A stretch of DNA of 5,582 nt, taken from Pseudomonadota bacterium (lineage in GTDB: Bacteria > Pseudomonadota > Alphaproteobacteria > Parvibaculales > Parvibaculaceae). Positions 1 through 4,907 of the stretch are shown here, in pieces. Position 1 is the first letter of the stretch. The number at the start of each line of letters is the position of its first letter. The stretch lies in NCBI GenBank assembly GCA_021780275.1, contig JAJXZC010000278.1, forward strand, positions 1 to 5,582. Direction: 5' to 3'. The notes below the pieces were generated by a model that was given only the letters and a program-made list of their open reading frames with translations, was not told where the DNA came from and did not search any database. The translations under genes and the position numbers were made by a program.

Positions 1-640
1 CGACGGGCTGATGCTCCGCGCGTTGCACGACAGCATCCGCCACAGAAAACCGGTCTTCGGCATGAACCGCGGCTCGGTCGGGTTTCTTCTCAATGAATAC
101 CGCGAGGACGGGCTCGCCGAACGCCTCGCGCGCGTGCAGACCGTGCGCATCAACCCGCTGCACATGCGCGCCCGCACCGCCGACGGAAAAATCCACGCCG
201 CGCTCGCCATCAACGAGGTTTCGCTCCTGCGCGAAACCCACCAGACGGCGAAGCTCCGCATCAGCGTCGACGGCGTGGTGCGCCTCGACGAGCTCAACTG
301 CGACGGCATCATCGCCGCCACGCCCGCGGGCTCGACCGCCTACAACCTCGCCGCCCACGGGCCGATCATTCCGCTCGGCGCGGGCATCATGGCGCTGACG
401 CCCTTGAGCCCGTTCCGTCCGCGGCGCTGGCGCGGCGCGCTTTTGCCGCTCAGCTCGCGCATCGTGCTCGACGTGCTCGACGCCGACAAGCGCCCCGTCG
501 CCGCCGTCGCCGACTTCACCGAAGTGCGCGACGTCGAAAACGTCGAAATCTGGCGCGACAAATCCGTGACGATCTCCCTGCTGTTCGATCCGGAGATGAA
601 TCTCGCCGAGCGCATCATCAAAGAACAATTCATGCCTTGA
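1..640 (+). CDS. nadK: NAD kinase (ATP:NAD 2'-phosphotransferase), 5' end missing
   Basis: Cytosolic enzyme that phosphorylates NAD to NADP using ATP or polyphosphate. The gene enters from the left edge: the first bases read Asp-Gly-Leu-Met, which is the tail of the GGDG nucleotide-binding motif, so the ATG at 11 is internal and about 40-50 N-terminal residues lie outside. About 213 residues are visible, against roughly 250-260 for alphaproteobacterial NadK. Visible family motifs are NRGSVGFL (65-88), the conserved [10 protein letters not shown] segment near 210-240, CDG followed by TPAGSTAYN (about 299-346), the second NAD-binding signature, and the alphaproteobacterial [11 protein letters not shown] stretch (about 412-445). 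The C-terminus ends in a typical [19 protein letters not shown] tail with a TGA stop at 638-640. No frame damage is seen. No terminator hairpin follows; the next gene has its own promoter 30 bp downstream. Family assignment is very secure; only the start is unknown. Confidence 0.96.
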   Translation, partial: DGLMLRALHDSIRHRKPVFGMNRGSVGFLLNEYREDGLAERLARVQTVRINPLHMRARTADGKIHAALAINEVSLLRETHQTAKLRISVDGVVRLDELNCDGIIAATPAGSTAYNLAAHGPIIPLGAGIMALTPLSPFRPRRWRGALLPLSSRIVLDVLDADKRPVAAVADFTEVRDVENVEIWRDKSVTISLLFDPEMNLAERIIKEQFMP

Positions 641-670
641 ATAGTCTTTCTTTCCAAAGAGATAAGTTAT

Positions 671-699
671 TTGACATATTTTTTTAAATCTATTATGAT
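671..699 (+). promoter_or_regulatory. Sigma-70 promoter for the 128-residue unknown gene
   Basis: TTGACA (671-676), a perfect -35 box, is followed by exactly 17 bp and TATGAT (694-699), one mismatch from the -10 consensus. The spacer is AT-rich with a T-run. Transcription should begin near 706, giving a leader of only about 17 nt before the ATG at 723. It sits in an 82-bp AT-rich gap between GC-rich genes. Known consensus plus position make this a strong prediction; activity is inferred. Confidence 0.8.
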
Positions 700-702
700 C
701 TA

Positions 703-714
703 TCCCTCACGGGA
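703..714 (+). promoter_or_regulatory. Ribosome binding site within a small inverted repeat
   Basis: TCCC-TCAC-GGGA forms a possible 4-bp stem with a 4-nt loop. The 3' arm GGGA (711-714) is the only Shine-Dalgarno-like sequence before the ATG at 723, with an 8-nt spacer, so it supports that start. Another ATG at 715 is out of frame and has no spacing from GGGA. The stem lies at or just before the predicted transcription start, so it may be incomplete in the mRNA; a role in masking the site is speculative. Confidence 0.4.
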
Positions 715-722
715 ATGAACAT

Positions 723-1109
723 ATGGAAGAACCGCCTTTCGAAAAAAAGCTCTGCCGCGATTTTGAACGATCCCTGAAAGAGCAGGACGTTCCCGCACGC
801 CCGCAGGCGGTCACGGAGCTGCCCGACTGGCTCGTCAAATACCACAAGCTTCACAAGAAGTTGAGCGGCGAAGAGACCGAAGAGGAAACGCCCGCGGAAA
901 AAGAGCGGTCCAAAGCCGCCCTCGCGGCGGCGGAGGCCGAAATCCGGCGCAGGGCGAAGATGCTGCTTTTATTTTCGTACGACAAGCGGAGCCAGTTTGC
1001 GCAAGCCGTCTATGACATCTTCGCCTGCAAGGTCGAAAACGACATCAAAAAGATCGAAGAGCAGCTCAAAAAAACATTTTCCCCGAAAACGACTCCGCCG
1101 TCTCCATAA
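723..1109 (+). CDS. Hypothetical protein, 128 residues, charged and helical
   Basis: I do not recognise a family. The protein has no signal peptide and no membrane segment, so it is probably cytosolic. Residues 33-50 (around LPDWLVKYHKLHKKL) look amphipathic; residues 50-80 are Glu/Lys/Ala-rich (EETEEETPAEKERSKAA, then EAEIRRRAKM) and could form a helix or short coiled coil; residues 84-117 carry a second helical stretch ending NDIKKIEEQLKKTF; the tail is Pro/Thr-rich (PKTTPPSP). There are two Cys (11 and 102). Evidence that it is real is the near-consensus promoter at 671-699, GGGA 8 nt before the ATG, and codon use like its neighbours in the first two thirds. Its last 14 codons overlap the 3' end of ileS on the other strand. 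It could be a small lineage-specific regulator or scaffold protein, but nothing seen fixes a function. Confidence 0.72.
   Translation: MEEPPFEKKLCRDFERSLKEQDVPARPQAVTELPDWLVKYHKLHKKLSGEETEEETPAEKERSKAALAAAEAEIRRRAKMLLLFSYDKRSQFAQAVYDIFACKVENDIKKIEEQLKKTFSPKTTPPSP
1066..1109. other. Convergent 44-bp overlap of two coding regions
   Basis: The plus-strand unknown gene ends with TAA at 1107-1109, while minus-strand ileS ends with TGA at 1068-1066. The shared bases encode residues 115-128 of the unknown protein (LKKTFSPKTTPPSP) and about the last 14 residues of IleS (ending ETAESFSGKMFF). No terminator hairpin lies between them, so the two transcripts should be complementary at their 3' ends. Confidence 0.7.
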
Positions 1110-4038
1110 GAGACTGTTCTGGCGCGGCTTTCAAGTCGGGATGTTCCTTCGAGACGACGCCGGCGCAACGGGCGCAGAGCGCCGGATGATGCTTGTCCGC
1201 GCCGACGTCTTCGGTATATTTCCAGCACCGCGCGCATTTCTCTCCGGATGCCTTTTCAACCGTGACGCTGATGCCGGCGACGTCGGGCAATGAGAAGTCG
1301 CCTTGTCCCGCGCTCTCCGTTTTCATGCCCGAAGTAATGCAGATGTCGGCAAGGTCGACGCCCTTGAGGATTTGCGCCAGCGCCGTGTCGGCGACGTAAA
1401 CCTTCGGCGCGGCCTCGAGCGCGCTGCCGATGACCTTTTCACCGCGTTTCACTTCCAGCGCGCCGGTGACGACCGCGCGCACGGCGAGAATCTCCTGCCA
1501 TTTTTCGTCCAGCGCCGGGTTGTGCCACGCGTCGGGCGCCTCGGGGTAGGCCGAGAGGTGGATGCTTTCTTTCTCATCGTCCATGCCGAGGCCTTTGTAG
1601 GCGAGCCAGGCTTCCTCCGCCGTGAAGCAGAGCACCGGCGCGAGCCAGTGGACGAGGAAAGCGAAGACGCGGTCGAGCACGGTCAGCACCGCGCGGCGTT
1701 TCACACTGTCTTTCGCGTCGCAATAGAGCGTGTCCTTGCAGACGTCGAAATAGATCGCGGAAAGCTCGCGGGCGCAGAGGTTGTGCACCGCCGCCATCAT
1801 GCGCACGAAGTCGAAATCGGCGATCGCGGCCTTCACCAGGCCGTCGGTTTCGCGGAGCTTGTGCAGGATCCATTTGTCGAGATCCGAGAGGTCGTCGTCG
1901 GCGGCTTTTTCGAATTCCTCGCCAAGGCTGCCGAGCAGGTAGCAGAAGGTGCTGCGCAGGCGGCGGTAGGTTTCGACGTGGCCTTTGAGGATGTTCTCGC
2001 CGAATTTGATGTCGTCGGTGTAGCCCGAGCTCGCCACCCACAAACGCAGGATGTCCGCGCCGTAATTTTCCATCAGCTGGACGGGCGTGACGCCGTTGCC
2101 CGCGGACTTCGACATCTTGTAGCCTTTTTCATCGAGAATGAAGCCGTGGGTCAGGATGGATTTGTAAGGCGCGTTTCCGCGCGAGCCGACGCCGACCAGC
2201 AGCGACGACTGGAACCAGCCGCGGTGCTGGTCCGAGCCTTCGAGGTAAAGGTCGGCGGGGCGGCCGAGCTCGGGGCGCTGCTCCAGCACGAAGCCCTGCG
2301 TCGAGCCGGATTCGAACCACACGTCGATGATATCGCGCACCTGCTCGAAATCGGCTTCTTTATATTTGTCGCCGAGGAAGTGCTGCGGCGGATGGTCGAA
2401 CCACGCGTCCGAGCCTTCCTTTTCGAAAATTTCATAGATGCGTTGATTAACCGCTTCGTCCTTCAGCGGTTCGCCGGATTTTTTGTCGACGAAGATCGCG
2501 ATCGGCACGCCCCAGGCGCGCTGGCGCGAGACGCACCAGTCGCCGCGGCCTTCGATCATGGAGCCGATGCGGTTGCGGCCGCGCTCGGGCACGAAGCGGG
2601 TCTTGGCGATTTCGGCGACCGCTTTCTTGCGGAGATCATTGGTGTCCATCGAGATGAACCACTGCGGCGTGTTGCGGAAGATCACCGGCGCTTTCGATCT
2701 CCATGAGTGCGGGTAGGAGTGGGTGATCTGCGCTTTTGCGACGAGATGCCCCGCGTCGGCGATCGCCTGCGTGACGAGCTTGTTGGCGGGGCCTTTCTTG
2801 CCGTTGGGGAGATAAACTTCCAGCCCCGCGAACAGCGGCACGCTTGCGAAATATTTTCCGTCGCCGCCGACGGTCTGCGGCACTTCGACGCCGTATTTGA
2901 CGCCGAGGGCGTAGTCGTCCTCGCCGTGGCCGGGGGCGATGTGCACGAAGCCGGTGCCCGCGTCGGCGGTGACGAAATCGCCAGCCAGCAGCGGCACGTC
3001 GAAATCATATCCCCTGCCGCGTCCCGCGGCTATATCAGATTCAGTCGCCTTCGCGACGCCGGCGAGCGGATGGCGGCAGATGACCTTGTGAAAAGCGGAG
3101 CCTTTGAACGGCGTGCTTTCGGTCGCCTTTTTGATTCCGGCGGCGGTTTTGAACGCGGGCAGCAGGACCTGCGAGACGAGGATCCTGTCGCCGGGTTTGA
3201 GCTGGCTGTCGTCTTCCACTTCGGAGACGGCGATCATCACGTAGTCCATGTCGTCGCCGTAGCCGATGGCGCGGTTGCCGGGCAGCGTCCACGGCGTGGT
3301 CGTCCAGATGACGACGCTCGCGCCCTCGAATTCCGCGGGGCCTTTGGAAATCGGGAATTTCACGGTGACGGTGTCGGAGACGACGTCTTTATATTCCACT
3401 TCCGCCTCGGCGAGCGCGGTTTGTTCGGGGATCGACCACATCACCGGCTTGGAGCCGCGATAGAGCGAGCCGTTCATCAAAAACTTGTGGATTTCGGAGG
3501 CGATGCGCGCTTCCGACTTTTTATGCATGGTGCTGTAAGGATTTTTCCAGTCGCCGACGATGCCGATGCGCTGCAATTCCTCCGTCTGGATGTCCGACCA
3601 TTGCGCGGCGTAGGCGCGGCAGGCCTTGCGAAAGCCCACGGGGTCGGTGTCCTTGGTGTCGTTCCTGCCTTTGCTGCGGTATTCCTCCTCGACCTTCCAT
3701 TCGATCGGCAGGCCGTGGCAGTCGTAGCCCGGCACCAGCGGCGCGTCGAAGCCTTCCATCTGCCTGGTGCGGCAGACGATGTCTTTCAAGGTATGGGAGA
3801 GCAGATGCCCCATGTGGATATGGCCGTTGGCGAAGGGCGGGCCGTAGTGGAGGATGAATTTCTCGCGGCCCTTGGCGGCGGCGCGTTGCTTTTCGTAGAT
3901 ATCCATCTTCCGCCAGCGGGCGAGCATCTGCGGCTCTTTTTGCGCAAGGCCCGCGCGGCGCGGAAAATCCGTCTTCGGCAGGCGGATCGTCTGGCCGTAG
4001 TTTATTTTTTCTTCCTGCGTGTTTTCGTTGTCCGTCAT
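1066..4038 (-). CDS. ileS: Isoleucyl-tRNA synthetase (class Ia, bacterial type with zinc knuckle)
   Basis: Cytosolic enzyme that charges tRNA-Ile with isoleucine and hydrolyses mischarged Val-tRNA-Ile. It has 990 residues, slightly longer than the usual 940-970. In order: an N-terminal extension with the family-typical TIRLPKTDFPRRA (17-29); the ATP-binding HIGH-type motif as HMGH (75-78) after GPPFANG; GYDCHGLPIEWK (104-115); the inserted CP1 editing domain with TTTPWTLPGN (246-255) and GTGFVHIAPGHGEDDY (361-376); the synthetic-site strand WCVSRQRAWGVPI (501-513); GSDQHRGWFQ (601-610); KMSKS at 641-645; an anticodon-binding helical domain (about 690-860); and a C-terminal zinc knuckle with Cys935, Cys938, Cys955 and Cys958. 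About 32 residues follow the last Cys, and their end overlaps the convergent gene. The ATG at 4038 is preceded by AAGGAAA with a 5-nt gap. The GNAT gene lies 11 bp upstream, probably in the same mRNA. The usual partners ribF and lspA are not adjacent. Confidence 0.98.
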   Translation of the reverse strand: MTDNENTQEEKINYGQTIRLPKTDFPRRAGLAQKEPQMLARWRKMDIYEKQRAAAKGREKFILHYGPPFANGHIHMGHLLSHTLKDIVCRTRQMEGFDAPLVPGYDCHGLPIEWKVEEEYRSKGRNDTKDTDPVGFRKACRAYAAQWSDIQTEELQRIGIVGDWKNPYSTMHKKSEARIASEIHKFLMNGSLYRGSKPVMWSIPEQTALAEAEVEYKDVVSDTVTVKFPISKGPAEFEGASVVIWTTTPWTLPGNRAIGYGDDMDYVMIAVSEVEDDSQLKPGDRILVSQVLLPAFKTAAGIKKATESTPFKGSAFHKVICRHPLAGVAKATESDIAAGRGRGYDFDVPLLAGDFVTADAGTGFVHIAPGHGEDDYALGVKYGVEVPQTVGGDGKYFASVPLFAGLEVYLPNGKKGPANKLVTQAIADAGHLVAKAQITHSYPHSWRSKAPVIFRNTPQWFISMDTNDLRKKAVAEIAKTRFVPERGRNRIGSMIEGRGDWCVSRQRAWGVPIAIFVDKKSGEPLKDEAVNQRIYEIFEKEGSDAWFDHPPQHFLGDKYKEADFEQVRDIIDVWFESGSTQGFVLEQRPELGRPADLYLEGSDQHRGWFQSSLLVGVGSRGNAPYKSILTHGFILDEKGYKMSKSAGNGVTPVQLMENYGADILRLWVASSGYTDDIKFGENILKGHVETYRRLRSTFCYLLGSLGEEFEKAADDDLSDLDKWILHKLRETDGLVKAAIADFDFVRMMAAVHNLCARELSAIYFDVCKDTLYCDAKDSVKRRAVLTVLDRVFAFLVHWLAPVLCFTAEEAWLAYKGLGMDDEKESIHLSAYPEAPDAWHNPALDEKWQEILAVRAVVTGALEVKRGEKVIGSALEAAPKVYVADTALAQILKGVDLADICITSGMKTESAGQGDFSLPDVAGISVTVEKASGEKCARCWKYTEDVGADKHHPALCARCAGVVSKEHPDLKAAPEQSLMETAESFSGKMFF

Positions 4039-4043
4039 GCCGC

Positions 4044-4050
4044 TTTCCTT
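4044..4050 (-). promoter_or_regulatory. Ribosome binding site of ileS, touching the GNAT stop codon
   Basis: On the minus strand the acetyltransferase stop TGA (4052-4050) shares its last A with AAGGAAA (4050-4044), which is followed by GCGGC and the ileS ATG at 4038. Ribosomes terminating on the upstream gene would be placed directly over this site, so translational coupling is plausible. It also confirms the ileS start. Confidence 0.75.
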
Positions 4051-4634
4051 CAGGGAGAAACTTTTTTCGGCACGAACAGCGGGCGGATGGTCTTGCTGTA
4101 GAAATGCCCGGCGACGAAATGGCCGTCGACCATGGCGTAGGTCGGGTTGGTGCCCCAGCGGACGTAGCCGAGCTCTTCATAGAGAGAGACGGCGGCGGTT
4201 TGCGTGGCGCGCACGTCGAGATGCAGGACTTTGTAGCCCATCTCGACCGCGAGTTTTTCGGCGGTTTGCAAAAGCTTGCGGCCCGCGCCCTGTCCGCGCG
4301 CCCAGGGCGCGACGAAGTGGGCGAGAAGCTGGCCGATGCCGGACTGCGCCTCGTTGTTGCGGTTGGGCTCGACAAGCTGCACCGCGCCGCAGACCATGCC
4401 GTCCATCCGCGCGATGAGCAGGTGGCGTTCCGGCACGACCATCACGCCCTTCCAGTATTTTTCCAGCATGTCGCGCGCCGGCGGCGTGACCCAGCCGAAT
4501 CCGCCGCCTGCGTCGATGGCGTCGTCGGCGGCGTCGCAGAGGTCGTAAAGATCGGCGGGCGGGAGTTCGTCCATGATCTCGACGGTGGCGTAGAGCGGCC
4601 GTTTTTCGATCAGTTGCGGACCTGATGTCGTCAT
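4050..4634 (-). CDS. GNAT-family N-acetyltransferase, 194 residues
   Basis: Predicted cytosolic acetyl-CoA-dependent acyltransferase of the GCN5-related family. After a poorly conserved N-terminal region (1-65) comes an ER-HLLIAR-DG-VCGAVQL strand pair (69-87). Motif A is LAHFVAPWARGQGAGRKLL (104-122), with Arg113-x-x-Gly116-x-Gly118 forming the pyrophosphate-binding loop. Motif B follows as LHLDVRATQTAAVSLYEELGY (137-157), where Tyr152 is in the position of the usual catalytic acid, then a C-terminal strand region (160-190). The Asn often found in motif B before the AA pair is replaced by Gln-Thr here. The substrate cannot be read from sequence: free small molecules such as amines, antibiotics or amino acids, or a protein N-terminus, are all possible. 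The ATG at 4634 is backed by AAGGAG 7 nt upstream and a promoter at 4664-4692. It is the first gene of a two-gene unit with ileS, 11 bp apart. Family is firm; substrate unknown. Confidence 0.92.
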   Translation of the reverse strand: MTTSGPQLIEKRPLYATVEIMDELPPADLYDLCDAADDAIDAGGGFGWVTPPARDMLEKYWKGVMVVPERHLLIARMDGMVCGAVQLVEPNRNNEAQSGIGQLLAHFVAPWARGQGAGRKLLQTAEKLAVEMGYKVLHLDVRATQTAAVSLYEELGYVRWGTNPTYAMVDGHFVAGHFYSKTIRPLFVPKKVSP

Positions 4635-4641
4635 GAGGACT

Positions 4642-4647
4642 CTCCTT
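4642..4647 (-). promoter_or_regulatory. Ribosome binding site of the GNAT gene
   Basis: AAGGAG reads 4647 to 4642 on the minus strand, a full-strength Shine-Dalgarno sequence 7 nt before the ATG at 4634. It settles the start against longer or shorter alternatives. Confidence 0.85.
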
Positions 4648-4663
4648 GATATTCCTGTTGTTT

Positions 4664-4692
4664 TTAATAGGCGAAGGGGCGGATGCTGTCAA
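4664..4692 (-). promoter_or_regulatory. Sigma-70 promoter for GNAT-ileS
   Basis: On the minus strand TTGACA (4692-4687) is a perfect -35 box, followed by 17 bp and TATTAA (4669-4664), which matches the -10 consensus at four of six positions including the key T1 and A2. The predicted transcription start is near 4657, leaving a leader of about 23 nt that contains the AAGGAG site. No other promoter is evident before ileS, so this should drive both genes. Confidence 0.65.
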
Positions 4693-4720
4693 TCTTCGGG
4701 GGGATCTGGTCAGTGTTCGG
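4689..4720. repeat. Imperfect 11-bp direct repeat spaced by 21 bp
   Basis: TCAATCTTCGG (4689-4699) and TCAGTGTTCGG (4710-4720) agree at 9 of 11 positions, with start-to-start spacing of 21 bp, two helical turns. The first copy overlaps the -35 box of the GNAT-ileS promoter and the second lies just upstream of it. This layout suits a DNA-binding regulator, but only two copies are present and chance cannot be excluded. Confidence 0.3.
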
Positions 4721-4788
4721 ATTGTCTGCTTTTTATGTCATTGCGCGCAGGGCCTTTTTCTTGGTAATTATGTTATTGATCTGAACGA

Positions 4789-4797
4789 TGTTATAAT
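4789..4797 (+). promoter_or_regulatory. Extended -10 promoter for the Dsb-like gene
   Basis: TG-T-TATAAT is a perfect -10 hexamer (4792-4797) preceded by the TGn extension (4789-4790), within an AT-rich stretch. No good -35 box sits 16-18 bp upstream, which extended -10 promoters tolerate. Transcription would start near 4804 and give a leader of about 104 nt before the ATG at 4908. It is divergent from the GNAT-ileS promoter, with start sites about 145 bp apart. Confidence 0.55.
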
Positions 4798-4814
4798 AGA
4801 AAGGTTAATAAAGT

Positions 4815-4830
4815 CCCTCACTTGTGAGGG
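4815..4830 (+). repeat. Short perfect hairpin in the leader of the Dsb-like gene
   Basis: CCCTCA-CTTG-TGAGGG can fold into a 6-bp stem with a 4-nt loop (or a 7-bp palindromic arm pair with a 2-nt centre). It begins about 10 nt after the predicted transcription start. No U-run follows on either strand, so it does not look like an intrinsic terminator; a 5' stabilising stem or an operator palindrome are possible. Confidence 0.4.
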
Positions 4831-4847
4831 CGGGTGAATTAAATTAA

Positions 4848-4876
4848 AATCCGGCAGGGAGCCGTCGCTCCGGATT
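4848..4876 (+). repeat. Second leader inverted repeat with two alternative folds
   Basis: AATCCGG (4848-4854) pairs with CCGGATT (4870-4876) around a 15-nt loop. A competing fold pairs GGAGC (4858-4862) with GCTCC (4867-4871) around CGTC. The two folds share bases 4870-4871 and exclude each other. No known riboswitch is recognised. The gap 4635-4907 otherwise shows no gene that I can support. Confidence 0.35.
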
Positions 4877-4888
4877 ATGACGCTATAT

Positions 4889-4895
4889 AAAGGGA
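4889..4895 (+). promoter_or_regulatory. Probable ribosome binding site of the Dsb-like gene
   Basis: AAAGGGA (4889-4895) precedes the in-frame ATG at 4908 by 12 nt, longer than ideal. A competing in-frame GTG at 4941 has AGG at 4931-4933, 7 nt upstream. Both starts leave a workable signal peptide, so the choice of ATG is a preference rather than a proof. Confidence 0.4.
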
Positions 4896-4907
4896 AAAAA
4901 CGCCGCG

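Noticed and set aside
11..640. ATG at 11 as the true start of nadK
   Set aside because: The preceding in-frame bases encode Asp-Gly-Leu of the GGDG motif, so the gene must begin outside the window.
641..670. Possible terminator after nadK
   Set aside because: TCTTT (645-649) and AAAGA (656-660) give only a weak AT-rich 5-bp stem, and no U-run directly follows it.
1303..4101. Two long abutting plus-strand open frames (467 and 464 codons) antisense to ileS
   Set aside because: Over ileS they are exactly codon-aligned with it, so stops arise only where ileS uses TTA, CTA or TCA, which GC-rich genes avoid. The one break at 2704-2706 is the TCA of IleS Ser445. The translations are low-complexity Arg/Ala/Val/Phe mixtures with no motif, while ileS has every family signature.
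4696..4727. Possible insertion-sequence end (GGGGGATCTGGTCAGTGTTCGG)
   Set aside because: It faintly recalls ends of IS21-like elements, but there is no transposase, no partner inverted repeat and no target duplication in the window.
4743..4760. GC-rich stretch followed by TTTTT as an intrinsic terminator
   Set aside because: GCGCGCAGGGCC before the T-run does not form a proper stem-loop, and no plus-strand gene ends upstream that would need it.
4646..4837. 63-codon plus-strand frame starting in the GNAT leader
   Set aside because: No ribosome binding site or recognisable domain; it crosses the GNAT-ileS promoter, the direct repeat and the extended -10 box and ends inside the leader hairpin region.
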